This document shows, in pieces, positions 46,559 to 55,433 of a stretch of DNA of 64,000 bases (the first letter of the stretch is position 1; each line of letters opens with the position of its first letter). The notes beneath the pieces were generated by a model, which saw only the letters and a list, made by a program, of their open reading frames with translations, was not told the origin of the DNA and did not search any database. The stretch is from contig CALMIK010000078.1 in assembly GCA_937863995.1 (NCBI GenBank), positions 19,691 through 83,690 on the forward strand, read 5' to 3'. The stretch is from an uncultured Chelatococcus sp. GTDB lineage: Bacteria > Pseudomonadota > Alphaproteobacteria > Rhizobiales > Beijerinckiaceae. The position numbers and the translations under genes were made by a program.

Positions 46559-48010
46559 TTAGGACTTGGGCGCGAGGCGCGTGATGCGGTCGCCGGTTGC
46601 GTCGTCCTGGCCTTTCGCCTTGTTGATCACGAACACCTGACCCTTGCCGTTCGCCAGAACGTGGTTGGGGAAGCTGCCCGCTTCGATGTTGGCGACGATC
46701 TCGCCCTGCGGGTTGACCACGGTCACGGTGCCGGCGCCGCGGTTGACGACGTAGGCGAGCTTCTTGACCGGATCGAACGCCACGTTGAGCGGGCCGGCGC
46801 CGGTGGCGACGTCATGCAGCACCTTGCCGGACTCGAGATCGACGATCAGCAGGTTGTCGCTGCCCTGCGACGCGACGTAGAGGCGGTTGCCCTCGACATC
46901 GACCGAGACGCCGATGGCGCTCTTCGCGCCGGGCAGCGGGATGGTCTTGAGGACCTTGTCGGTCGACGTGTCGATGACGGCCGCTTCCCCGGTGCTGAGG
47001 CTCGCGGTGTAGAGACGGTGGTTCTTCGCGTCGAGAGCGAGGCTCGTGGGGGTGAACTTCTCACGGCGGTTCTGCGACGGAATCTCGATATCGCCGATCT
47101 TCTCGACCTTTTTCGTGTCGAAGACGGAGATGATGTTCGTGCCGGTGGCCGACACGTAGGCGCGGCCGCGCTCGGCATCCACCACTACATCGCGCGAGTG
47201 GGGCACGGCCTCGGCCCCGAACTGCTTCACCAGCGACAGGTCGGACTGCTTGAACACGGCGACGGAGCCGTCGCGCGTCGTCGTCGCCCACACGGTGTCC
47301 GTGCCGTCATCGACGCCGACGCCGTAGACGGCGTGCAACTGGCCGTCGTCGCGGCCGGCGACCGGGCGGGCGTCGACGGAAGTCTCGACGGCGAGCGTGT
47401 CGGCGTTGAGCTTGAGCAGCTTCGACTGCTTCACCGGCGGGCGGCCCACCGCCGAGGTGACGAACAGCGCGCCGTGCTTGGGGCTGTAGGCGACCTGGTA
47501 GAGGCCGGGCGTGAGCTTCTGGGCAGCGGCCTCGAACTTGTCCGCGCCCGACACCGGGATCACCGGCGACACCTTCAGCGGCACCACGGCGGCGGCCGAC
47601 GGATTGGACACGATCGCCACGACCGGATGCTGGCCGGGCACGGCCGTCTTCGGGATCGCGATGGTGGCCTCGAACGCGCCCTTCTCGTCGGCGGTGTAAG
47701 GCTTGCCGTCAGCGTTGAGCACCACGCCGCCGAGCTCGAGAATCACCGTCTGGCCGGGGGTGAAGGATGCACCGCGCAGCGTTGCCTCCGAGCCCGGAAC
47801 CACGACGCCCGAGGCGCTCACGCGGCCGTTGAAGTCGGCGTCCGGCTTGTCGAAAGCCGCCGTCTGCGCGCCGGCGACCGACGGCGAAACGGCCAGCGCC
47901 GCCAGCGCGGCGAAGCAGAGAACGCGCATGCCCGAAACCGGGAAGGCGGTGAACGGTACGGCAGCGGCGACAGCGCCACGGGGGCGGAGGAGAGATGAAT
48001 GCATCGTCAT
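46559..48010 (-). CDS. YncE-like beta-propeller protein with N-terminal Ig-like domain, exported
   Basis: 483 aa. The signal peptide (VLCFAALAALAVSPSVAGAQ) begins around residue 28, so the true start may be one of several Met codons between 48010 and 47929. An Ig/IPT-like domain (residues about 60-150, PGSEATLRGASFTPGQTVIL) precedes a seven-bladed YVTN/YncE propeller with repeats such as YGVGVDDGTDTVWATTT, RAYVSATGTNIISVFDT, HRLYTASLSTGEAAVIDT, NRLYVASQGSDNLLIVDL and LAYVVNRGAGTVTVVN. E. coli YncE binds DNA and is iron-regulated; the function of the periplasmic protein remains unclear. Confidence 0.85.
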   Translation of the reverse strand: MTMHSSLLRPRGAVAAAVPFTAFPVSGMRVLCFAALAALAVSPSVAGAQTAAFDKPDADFNGRVSASGVVVPGSEATLRGASFTPGQTVILELGGVVLNADGKPYTADEKGAFEATIAIPKTAVPGQHPVVAIVSNPSAAAVVPLKVSPVIPVSGADKFEAAAQKLTPGLYQVAYSPKHGALFVTSAVGRPPVKQSKLLKLNADTLAVETSVDARPVAGRDDGQLHAVYGVGVDDGTDTVWATTTRDGSVAVFKQSDLSLVKQFGAEAVPHSRDVVVDAERGRAYVSATGTNIISVFDTKKVEKIGDIEIPSQNRREKFTPTSLALDAKNHRLYTASLSTGEAAVIDTSTDKVLKTIPLPGAKSAIGVSVDVEGNRLYVASQGSDNLLIVDLESGKVLHDVATGAGPLNVAFDPVKKLAYVVNRGAGTVTVVNPQGEIVANIEAGSFPNHVLANGKGQVFVINKAKGQDDATGDRITRLAPKS

Positions 48011-48815
48011 GAAAGGGCCTTCTCGAATGCTCTGGAACGCCGGACGTTCCGACGGAATCGAAGCGTTTGCTCCGGGTTATTGGATCTGAGCGGCTTTTCC
48101 GGTGGAAACGGGCGTCCGCTTTCGCGCGCGCCGCGCCGGAGAGCCGCACCACAACACGAACGAAAGCGACATTATAAAAACATTTTCGCTAAAACAATCG
48201 AATTACAGAACTATTTAATTATAATTATTACAAAGATTAAATATAGTTTAGTATTCATCCAAAGAATTGATGCCAAAAGAACTGTCGGTTTCCGGGGGAA
48301 GCGCCCGCCGCGGAGGCGCTGGCGTTTAGGGCCGTGAGGGGAACAGGCCGCCTGCAGCGGCGTCAGCAGGGGGGCGCGGCTCTGCAAACGGCCTTGCCGG
48401 GCTCCGCAGGCAACAGCTTTCCTCGGCAACGGGCTCCTTGGGCCGGGTTCTTTGGACAAGCAGTCCCGGCAGATCGCTTTCGCTCCGTCGCAGGCAGGCG
48501 CTGAGGCAAACGGTCGCACCGGAGCGTGGCGTGGCGCGCGGTCCGGCTTACTCATTTGCCATGCGTTTTCTGCATTCCTGCCATTCGGTGTCGCAACCCG
48601 TTGCCGCATAAACCATTATTGCATTCGGCGCGATTGCTTGAGCGGCTTGCGGCCGGCGATGATGCATTGCGATAGGCGCTGTCTATCAATAACCTGTTCT
48701 CTTATCTATTTTCCTTTCGGAAATGCATCTCCTATGTTGCGTTGCGAAGGCGGGGCCGGTGCGTTGCCATTCGTCCCGCCTGCCAGTTTTCGTGTCATTC
48801 ATCCAAGGAGCCGTC
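48011..48815. other. long intergenic region between yncE-like and ahpC
   Basis: 805 bp with divergent genes on its flanks. It contains an AT-rich block at about 48165-48265 (probable promoter for the yncE-like gene) and the OxyR half-operator at 48672. The stretch 48290-48560 is GC-rich without a credible gene. Confidence 0.55.
48672..48686 (+). promoter_or_regulatory. OxyR half-operator upstream of ahpC
   Basis: ATAG-GCGCTGT-CTAT, a perfect ATAG-N7-CTAT dyad of the OxyR consensus, 129 bp before the ahpC ATG. The next half-site seven bases downstream (CTGT-N7-TCTA, 48694-48708) is degenerate. oxyR itself lies at the end of the operon. Confidence 0.7.
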
Positions 48816-49379
48816 ATGTCTCTCGTCAATACCACGATCAAGCCCTTCAAGGCGCAGGCCTACCTCAACGGCAAGTTCATCGAGGTCACCGAGGCGTCTG
48901 TGAAGGACAAGTGGTCCGTGTTCTTCTTCTACCCGGCCGACTTCACCTTCGTCTGCCCGACCGAGCTCGGCGATCTGGCCGATCACTACGAGACGTTCCA
49001 GAAGCTCGGCGTCGAGATCTACGGCATTTCCACCGACACGCACTTCACCCACAAGGCGTGGCATGACACCTCCGACACCATCGGCAAGGTGCAGTACCCG
49101 CTCGTCGGCGACCCCACCGCCACGCTGTCGCGCAACTTCGAGGTGCTGCGCGAGGATCAGGGTCTTGCGGATCGCGGCACCTTCCTCATCGATCCCGATG
49201 GCGTGATCCAGATCGTCGAGATCACCGCCGAGGGCATCGGCCGCAACGCCGAGGAACTGCTGCGCAAGATCAAGGCTGCCCAGTACGTGCGCGCGCATCC
49301 CGGCGAGGTCTGCCCTGCGAAGTGGGAAGAGGGCGAGGCGACGCTTGCTCCCTCCCTCGATCTGGTCGGCAAAATCTGA
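48816..49379 (+). CDS. ahpC: alkyl hydroperoxide reductase subunit C (peroxiredoxin)
   Basis: Reduces hydrogen peroxide and organic peroxides in the cytoplasm, 187 aa from the ATG at 48816 (RBS AAGGAG); the frame is open upstream to 48723, not needed. Peroxidatic Cys47 is in [10 protein letters not shown] and resolving Cys166 in GEVCPAKW, identical in position to the E. coli enzyme; the [14 protein letters not shown] segment is typical. It is followed by ahpF, which reduces it, and oxyR, in one operon with an OxyR site upstream. Confidence 0.97.
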   Translation: MSLVNTTIKPFKAQAYLNGKFIEVTEASVKDKWSVFFFYPADFTFVCPTELGDLADHYETFQKLGVEIYGISTDTHFTHKAWHDTSDTIGKVQYPLVGDPTATLSRNFEVLREDQGLADRGTFLIDPDGVIQIVEITAEGIGRNAEELLRKIKAAQYVRAHPGEVCPAKWEEGEATLAPSLDLVGKI

Positions 49380-49538
49380 TCCGGCAAAATTCGGCCGGAG
49401 ACGATCCGGTTTCCGCATCCCGTTTCCCGCGGCGGCCATGCCGCCGCGGGCCTTGCGGGCCGCAAACCCCAGTCCGCCGCGATTGCCCCGGCCTGCGGTT
49501 TGCCGCCTTACCTTCTCCCAACGACCCGGAGGATAATC

Positions 49539-51116
49539 ATGCTGAACGACACCCTGAAGGCCCAGCTCAAGGCCTATCTGGAGCGGCTGGTGCGTCCGGT
49601 CCACATCATTGCCTCGCTCGACGGCAGCGCCAGATCGCGCGAGCTGCAGGCGCTGCTCGCCGATATTCGGGCGCAGTCGGACAGGATCACCGTCGAGGAG
49701 CGCCTCGACGACGGCGAACGCGCGCCGTCCTTCGCCCTGACCTCGCCCGGTCAGGACATCAGCCTGCGCTTCGCCGGCCTGCCGATGGGCCACGAGTTCA
49801 CCTCGCTGGTGCTCGCGCTGCTGCAGGTGGGCGGTTATCCGCCCAAGGTCGAGCAGGCCATCATCGACCAGGCGAAGGCCATCGACGGCGACTTCGTCTT
49901 CGAGACCTATTACTCGCAGACCTGCCAGAACTGCCCGGACGTGGTGCAGGCGCTGAACCTGCTCGCGGTGCTCAACCCGCGCATCCGTCACGTGGCGATC
50001 GACGGCGCTGCCTTCCCCGGCGAAGTCGAGCAGCGGCAGGTGATGGCCGTGCCCACCGTCTACCTCAACGGCGAAGTTTTCGGGCAGGGGCGCACCAGCC
50101 TCGAGGAAGTCATCGCCAAGATCGACACCGCTTCGAGCGCGCGTGCGGCCAAGGTCATCGACGGCAAGGCGCCCTTCGACGTGCTCGTCGTCGGCGGCGG
50201 GCCGGCGGGCGCTGCCGCCGCGATCTATGCCGCGCGCAAGGGCATCCGCACCGGCGTCGTGGCCGAGCGTTTCGGCGGGCAGGTGCTCGACACCCTGGCA
50301 ATCGAGAATTTCATCTCCGTGACGCACACCGAGGGACCGAAGCTCGCCGCCGCCCTCGAGCAGCACGTGCGCGACTACGAGGTCGACATCATCAATCTGC
50401 AACGGGCGGAACGGCTGTCGCTGAGCGGCGGCCTCGTTGAGGTGGGGCTGGAGAGCGGCGCGAAGCTGAAGTCGAAGACCGTCATCCTCGCCACCGGCGC
50501 GCGCTGGCGGCAGATGAACGTGCCGGGCGAGGACACCTACCGCAACAAGGGCGTGGCCTACTGCCCGCATTGCGACGGGCCGCTGTTCAAGGGCAAGCGC
50601 GTGGCCGTGATCGGCGGCGGCAACTCGGGCGTCGAGGCCGCGATCGACCTTGCCGGCATCGTCAGCCACGTCACGTTGATCGAGTTCGACGCAAAGCTGC
50701 GCGCCGACGAGGTGCTGCAACGCAAGCTCAGGACGCTCGCCAACGTCGACGTCATCACCTCCGCCCGCACGACCGAGGTGACCGGCGACGGGCAGCGAGT
50801 CAACGGCCTCGTCTACGAGGACCGCAAGTCCAATGAGTTGCGCTCGCTGCCGCTGGAGGGCATCTTCGTCCAGATTGGCCTGCTCCCCAACACGGAATGG
50901 CTGAAGGACGTGGTGGACCTCGCCGCGCGCGGCGAGATCGCGGTCGATGCCCATGGCCGCACGTCGCTGCCGGGCGTGTTCGCGGCGGGCGATGCGACGA
51001 CCGTGCCTTACAAGCAGATCGTCATCGCGATCGGGGAGGGCGCGAAGGCTTCGCTCGCCGCCTTCGATCACCTGATCCGCTCCCTGCCCGAGACCGAGAG
51101 CGCGCGGGCCGCCTGA
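49539..51116 (+). CDS. ahpF: alkyl hydroperoxide reductase subunit F
   Basis: NADH-dependent flavoprotein that recycles AhpC, 525 aa from the ATG at 49539 (RBS CCGGAGGA). The N-terminal double thioredoxin fold has the CQNC redox pair (Cys129/Cys132). The FAD domain starts with [14 protein letters not shown]. The NADH-domain redox pair is in [10 protein letters not shown], and the second nucleotide site is [15 protein letters not shown]. The domain order matches full-length AhpF rather than plain thioredoxin reductase. It ends 4 bp before oxyR. Confidence 0.96.
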   Translation: MLNDTLKAQLKAYLERLVRPVHIIASLDGSARSRELQALLADIRAQSDRITVEERLDDGERAPSFALTSPGQDISLRFAGLPMGHEFTSLVLALLQVGGYPPKVEQAIIDQAKAIDGDFVFETYYSQTCQNCPDVVQALNLLAVLNPRIRHVAIDGAAFPGEVEQRQVMAVPTVYLNGEVFGQGRTSLEEVIAKIDTASSARAAKVIDGKAPFDVLVVGGGPAGAAAAIYAARKGIRTGVVAERFGGQVLDTLAIENFISVTHTEGPKLAAALEQHVRDYEVDIINLQRAERLSLSGGLVEVGLESGAKLKSKTVILATGARWRQMNVPGEDTYRNKGVAYCPHCDGPLFKGKRVAVIGGGNSGVEAAIDLAGIVSHVTLIEFDAKLRADEVLQRKLRTLANVDVITSARTTEVTGDGQRVNGLVYEDRKSNELRSLPLEGIFVQIGLLPNTEWLKDVVDLAARGEIAVDAHGRTSLPGVFAAGDATTVPYKQIVIAIGEGAKASLAAFDHLIRSLPETESARAA

Positions 51117-51120
51117 CGAC

Positions 51121-52041
51121 ATGAACCTGCGCGAGCTGCAATATCTCGTCGCCCTGGCCGAGCACCGCAATTTCGGCCGGGCGGCGGAGACATGCCTGGT
51201 GAGCCAGCCGACGCTCTCCACCCAGATCCGCAAGCTCGAGGAAGAGCTGGGCGTGGCGCTGGTGGAGCGCGCGCCGCGCAATGTCATGCTGACGGCGGCT
51301 GGCGTCGAGATCGTCGAGCGCGCCCGCCGCGCCCTGCATGAGGTCGAGCAGATCCGGGTCGCAGCGCGCAGGCGAAGCCAGCCAGGGGCGGGCTCGGTGC
51401 GGCTTGGCGTGTTCCCCACGCTCGGGCCTTATCTGCTGCCCCACGTCGTGCCGCGCATCGGCCAGCGCTTTCCCCGCCTCGAACTGCTGCTCGTCGAGGA
51501 CAAGAGCGACATCCTGCTGGAACAGCTCGACGCCGGCGGGCTCGACGCCGCCATCCTCGCCACGCCGATCCATAACCCCCAGTTGCAGTGCGTGGAGCTG
51601 TTCGACGAACCGTTCCTGCTCGCCGTGCCGCGCGGCCATCCGCTGGCCGACGGGGCGTTGATTGACGTGGCGCAGCTTGCCGACCGCGACCTGATGCTGC
51701 TCGATGACGGCCATTGCCTGCGCGAGCAGGCCCTCGACGTGTGTCAACTCGCCGGTGGGACGGAGGCGGCGCGTTTCCGCGCCACCAGCCTCGAGACCCT
51801 GCGTCAGATGGTGCTGGCGGGGTCGGGCATCACCCTGCTGCCGCAGCTTGCCGCCACCGCGCCGACGCCGCATGCGGAGGGCATCCGCCTGCTGCGTTTT
51901 TCCGGCGAGGCTCCGGGCCGCCGGGTGGCGTTGTTCTGGCGCAAGAGCTCGGCGCTCGACGACGTGCTCGCCGCGGTGGCGGACATCATCCGCGAAACGG
52001 CTGGCGCGCTGCTGGCGCCGCAGGTGGAAGGTGTCGCGTAA
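51121..52041 (+). CDS. oxyR: hydrogen-peroxide-sensing LysR regulator OxyR
   Basis: 306 aa. The HTH (NLRELQYLVALAEHRNFGRAA) is followed by the sensor domain with the redox cysteines Cys199 and Cys208 (GHCLREQALDVC), exactly as numbered in E. coli OxyR, and with GSGITLLPQLA near the C-terminus. It activates ahpCF when Cys199-Cys208 form a disulfide. Placement after ahpF with a 4-bp gap makes it part of the operon and self-amplifying on peroxide stress. Confidence 0.95.
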   Translation: MNLRELQYLVALAEHRNFGRAAETCLVSQPTLSTQIRKLEEELGVALVERAPRNVMLTAAGVEIVERARRALHEVEQIRVAARRRSQPGAGSVRLGVFPTLGPYLLPHVVPRIGQRFPRLELLLVEDKSDILLEQLDAGGLDAAILATPIHNPQLQCVELFDEPFLLAVPRGHPLADGALIDVAQLADRDLMLLDDGHCLREQALDVCQLAGGTEAARFRATSLETLRQMVLAGSGITLLPQLAATAPTPHAEGIRLLRFSGEAPGRRVALFWRKSSALDDVLAAVADIIRETAGALLAPQVEGVA

Positions 52042-52198
52042 AGCGGCGCCGGCGTGATGGCTCAGCTTTGCTGAATCATTGATGCATAACGCTTTTCTCG
52101 CACGCGACATATTGATTCATTTTATTGACATATCTTGCCGCACATGAGACATTATTGCCGTTATTTGGACTTAATTGCCTTATTTTTTGGAGATCATA

Positions 52199-52837
52199 AT
52201 GTCCTTGCATATTATGCCCAGCGTCTCTTACGGAAGTCAGGCTTTTGCGGGCGCTGATGCAACCGGTCTGGAAGCTTCGGGCTCCTTTTTCGACTCGCCC
52301 CCTTCCGTTCTGAGAAGCCAGTCGATGCCCGCCGACGCTGCGTCCGCGCGGCATATGCCTGTTGCGGCGCGCATGGTTTCCGTCGGCGTTTTCGTTCCGG
52401 TAACCGTTTCTCGTGCCAGCGACGCGACGGCATCTGAAGCCGATGGGGACTATACCGGCACGCCGCCCGCGATCGATCTGTGCGCGGACGACATGTCCTC
52501 GCTGTCCTCATTTGCATCCAGCAGGCGGGCTTCCTCATCGGAGTCTTCTGATATCGCGGTGTACGATAACGACGTGGACGAGAGTACCGGTACGCCGCCG
52601 CAACTCGGGGAGGGGGCCGGCGAGCGGGGCGACAAGATCGAGTCCCGCGCGTCGTCTGTTTCATCCTCGGACAGCCTGTCGTTTGCGTCCTCGCTGGAGG
52701 ATGACGAGAGCGTCGTGCCGGGTGCCGTCGATGTCGGCGCTGACTATTCGCTCGACGAGCTCGACGCGATCCACCGCGACTACACGGCTTCCAGTGTCCC
52801 GCAAGGCCGGCGGGCGACAAGTCCCTCCGGCCGATAG
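52199..52837 (+). CDS. uncharacterised Ser-rich acidic protein
   Basis: 212 aa from the ATG at 52199, which follows an AT-rich stretch and TTTTTTGGAG. Not recognised. No classical signal peptide or membrane segment. Composition is dominated by Ser, Ala and Asp/Glu with low-complexity stretches (SSLSSFASSRRASSSESSD and SSVSSSDSLSFASSLEDDE). A short motif is repeated: DGDYTGTPPAID and DVDESTGTPPQLG. The N-terminus MSLHIMPSVSYGSQAF is poor in charge and rich in Ser/Ala, the type of leader seen in secreted effectors. The gene at 63129 begins somewhat similarly. It lies 56 bp before another unrecognised gene. It may be intrinsically disordered; function unknown. Confidence 0.65.
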   Translation: MSLHIMPSVSYGSQAFAGADATGLEASGSFFDSPPSVLRSQSMPADAASARHMPVAARMVSVGVFVPVTVSRASDATASEADGDYTGTPPAIDLCADDMSSLSSFASSRRASSSESSDIAVYDNDVDESTGTPPQLGEGAGERGDKIESRASSVSSSDSLSFASSLEDDESVVPGAVDVGADYSLDELDAIHRDYTASSVPQGRRATSPSGR

Positions 52838-52893
52838 GCCGTCCACAGCCGGCCCGGACGCCATGTCGCCATGCCGGCTTCAAGGAGATCATC

Positions 52894-53958
52894 ATGTCCG
52901 AGATGCGCGTGCCACCGGTCTCCATGCATACCGATCAGGCCGATCACACGACGGCGACGGTGCTGGGTGGCAACCCGCGTGCGTCTGTCACCCGGACGCT
53001 CGCCCCGCTTCCGGGTGACAGCAAGCAGCGGGAGGTGACGGTGCTTCCCGGCAGCGTCACCGTGTTCGTCGATCCGCTACTCTCGCAGACATATCTGGAT
53101 GCGCTGCCCTTCCGCGAGCGCGCGGTCGATGACAGAAAGGTCGCGCTGCTGACGCCGGAGGCCTCGCGGCTCGGACCGATTGCCGACTGGCATGACCGGG
53201 TGACACGCACGAGAAGCGGCGGGCAGGCGATCGCCCCGGCTATTCTCGACAACTGGACGAAGGACATAGCCTTTCTGTCGTCGCAAGATCCCAAGGCGGT
53301 CGATGCAGTCATATCGAACCTCATGCGATCCGACAACAAGCAGCGCACCGATGATCCCGGCCTCTATCTGACCTCCCTGCGGGACGATGCATTCGTCGGA
53401 AAAGCCTATGGACAGGAACTCGTCGGGACGCTTGCGGTCGATCTTGACGACATTCTGGGCCAGAGCAAGGATGGCGCCATCTTCCTTCCCGCCATTGCCG
53501 ATGCGAAGCTGGAGGCGCTCATCGGGGCGACGGGAAAGCTCGTCGGCAAGATGCTGGAGCGGCGCGAATCCATCAGCGTCTTCAATCGCGCGGGAGACAG
53601 TTATCTCAACGCGGTCCGCATTTACGCCGCGATGATCGCCGCCCGGGATGACGCACCGTCCGCGGCCCGCAACAAGGCCATCACGACGCTTTACGTCAAC
53701 AGCCTGTTCCTGCGCGGCGCGTCCGCCGCTCTTCAGGAAGTGGCCCATGGCGACCGCAGAGTGGCCATCGTGGCCGGGCTCGTACAGAGTTTCGCCAACG
53801 GCGCCACGACGCCGCACCGGCAGGTGACCGGCGCCGGCGTCCTTACCGAATTCAAGGCGCAGCGCGATGCGGTTCAAGCTACGCTCCACAAGGAGCTGGT
53901 CAAACTCGGCGCGCCCTTTGTCGTTATTGATGAGGGTGCAGGCACCGACCACGGCTGA
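52894..53958 (+). CDS. uncharacterised protein
   Basis: 354 aa from the ATG at 52894 with an AAGGAG ribosome-binding site. Not recognised. The first 50 residues are polar (MSEMRVPPVSMHTDQADH) with no signal peptide. The rest looks globular and mostly alpha-helical (FLPAIADAKLEALIGATGKL, YLNAVRIYAAMIAARDD, VNSLFLRGASAALQEVAH). Co-directional with the Ser-rich protein, 56 bp apart, so probably one operon. A host-interaction or secretion-related role is conceivable but unsupported. It converges with the three-gene coiled-coil operon, the stops being 22 bp apart. Confidence 0.65.
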   Translation: MSEMRVPPVSMHTDQADHTTATVLGGNPRASVTRTLAPLPGDSKQREVTVLPGSVTVFVDPLLSQTYLDALPFRERAVDDRKVALLTPEASRLGPIADWHDRVTRTRSGGQAIAPAILDNWTKDIAFLSSQDPKAVDAVISNLMRSDNKQRTDDPGLYLTSLRDDAFVGKAYGQELVGTLAVDLDDILGQSKDGAIFLPAIADAKLEALIGATGKLVGKMLERRESISVFNRAGDSYLNAVRIYAAMIAARDDAPSAARNKAITTLYVNSLFLRGASAALQEVAHGDRRVAIVAGLVQSFANGATTPHRQVTGAGVLTEFKAQRDAVQATLHKELVKLGAPFVVIDEGAGTDHG

Positions 53959-53980
53959 GCGGCGCGGGTCAATGCGGACG

Positions 53981-55429
53981 TCAGAAACGCCCGCCCGTCT
54001 TGAATCCGCCGCCACCGCCTGAAGAACCACCGCCACCGGACGAGCGCCCGCCGCCGAATCCGCCTCCGGTACCGAAGCCGCCGCCCCAGCCTCCGCCTCC
54101 GCCGCCGCCCGAGGGCGGGGGGCGGTTCCAGCGGTCGTCGCGGGGCTTGCGGTTCTGCCGGTAGCCGCTGCGCAGCGCGTCGCCCAGATCGCGCGACGAC
54201 AACACCCCGCCGATGATGCCGCCAAGAATGTCGCCGATCAGCTTGTCGTTGACGAAGCCGCCGCCCTGGCGCTCGTAGCCGGACTGACGGAAATCCTCGC
54301 GCGAGCGTTCCAGTTCCACCCGCTTGCGGGCGAGCTCGACCGCGACCTTGCGCGCTTCCTCGCTCTCCTTGGTCAGGCGCTCCAGCGCGGTTTCGATCTC
54401 CTGCAGGTGGCGCACGATGCGCTCGTCCTCGGTGGTGGGGGTGGCCAGCGCCTCGCGCAGCAGGCTGCGCAGATCCTCGCGCTTCAGCGAGTCGGCGAGC
54501 CCTTCCTGCGCCCGCGTCAGGCCGGAGCTTTCGCCATCGGTCAGCGCCGCGCGCCGTGCGTCTGTCGCGGCGAGCGCCCGTTCCAGCTCGGCCTGGCGCG
54601 CGTCGTGCGCGTCGAGTGCTGCAACCGCCTGCGCGTGCGCGGCCTCCAGCGCGGCGATGCCGTCGCTCTCCAGCGCCGTGCGCTCGAGGGCGTCGAGGCT
54701 TTTGGCCTCGTCGCCGGCGGCTTCCCGCAGCCGTCCGGCATGCTCGCGCAGGCGCCGGGGCATCTCGTTGAGCAGGAAAAAGTTCTGCCGCGCCGGTCCG
54801 AAACCGATGAGGCGCGCGACATAATCGTCGCCCCAGCGCGTCAGGAAGCCGCCGCGATAGGCGGGCGTGCCGTAGCCGCGCTCCCACAGATAGGCGAAAA
54901 GACGGTCGGCGAGATAGGGCTTCGATTTGGCGTCGCGGTCGGCCTCCGACTGCCCGGCCTTTTCCTCTGCCGCCTGGGCGCGGGCGAGCGCGCCTTGCAC
55001 GCGCGCCTCCTGCGCCTGCCAGGCGACGTCGTCGGCGAGGCGGTCGCGGGTTGCCGCTTCCTGGGCATCGACATGGGCCGCGGCCTCCTGCACCGCGCCG
55101 GCGCGCGCCGAGCGCTCGCCCCGCAGCGCCGCGAGATCCTCGGCCAGCGCGTCGTGCTGGCTGCGGATGGCGGCCACCTGTCGGTTGTGGGTGTCGAGCG
55201 TCGCCAGCGCCTGCCGCTCGGCGGCGTCGAGCTCGCCGGTGAGCTTCTGCTGGCCGAGCGCGTCGAGGCGCAGCCGCGCGAGATCGCGATAGAGTCCGGC
55301 CTGTTCGCCGCGCAGGCGCGCGGCTTCCGCCGCCGTCTGCTCGATGGCCGACGCGACGCGGCCCTCGTCGGCGCGCACGCGCCCCACGGCCTGCTCGATG
55401 ACCTTGAACGTGTCGCCGGCGCTCAGCAT
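53981..55429 (-). CDS. coiled-coil protein with Gly-rich C-terminal tail, unknown function
   Basis: 482 aa. Long heptad-like helices cover residues about 15-175 (LRGEQAGLYRDLARLRLD, ALAEDLAALRGERSARAG) and 225-375. Between them is a short ordered piece (LFAYLWERGYGTPAYRGGF). The last 50 residues are nearly all Gly/Ser/Arg/Phe (GGGWGGGFGTGGGFGGG). Just before the tail is ILGGIIGGVLSSRDLGDALR, a Gly-zipper-like stretch. No enzyme motif or signal peptide. It is the third gene of a minus-strand operon whose upstream members are a membrane DUF6384-like protein (4-bp gap) and a TelA-like helical protein. Conserved in this company in some alphaproteobacteria, I believe; role unknown. Confidence 0.75.
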   Translation of the reverse strand: MLSAGDTFKVIEQAVGRVRADEGRVASAIEQTAAEAARLRGEQAGLYRDLARLRLDALGQQKLTGELDAAERQALATLDTHNRQVAAIRSQHDALAEDLAALRGERSARAGAVQEAAAHVDAQEAATRDRLADDVAWQAQEARVQGALARAQAAEEKAGQSEADRDAKSKPYLADRLFAYLWERGYGTPAYRGGFLTRWGDDYVARLIGFGPARQNFFLLNEMPRRLREHAGRLREAAGDEAKSLDALERTALESDGIAALEAAHAQAVAALDAHDARQAELERALAATDARRAALTDGESSGLTRAQEGLADSLKREDLRSLLREALATPTTEDERIVRHLQEIETALERLTKESEEARKVAVELARKRVELERSREDFRQSGYERQGGGFVNDKLIGDILGGIIGGVLSSRDLGDALRSGYRQNRKPRDDRWNRPPPSGGGGGGGWGGGFGTGGGFGGGRSSGGGGSSGGGGGFKTGGRF

Positions 55430-55433
55430 GGTG

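Noticed and set aside
48795..51419. 874-codon minus-strand open frame
   Set aside because: Runs antisense through ahpC, ahpF and oxyR, all of which are unmistakable on the plus strand.
53988..54120. GGC/CCG-rich imperfect repeats that look like a repeat array
   Set aside because: They encode the Gly-rich tail of the coiled-coil protein; codon-level low complexity, not a CRISPR or satellite.
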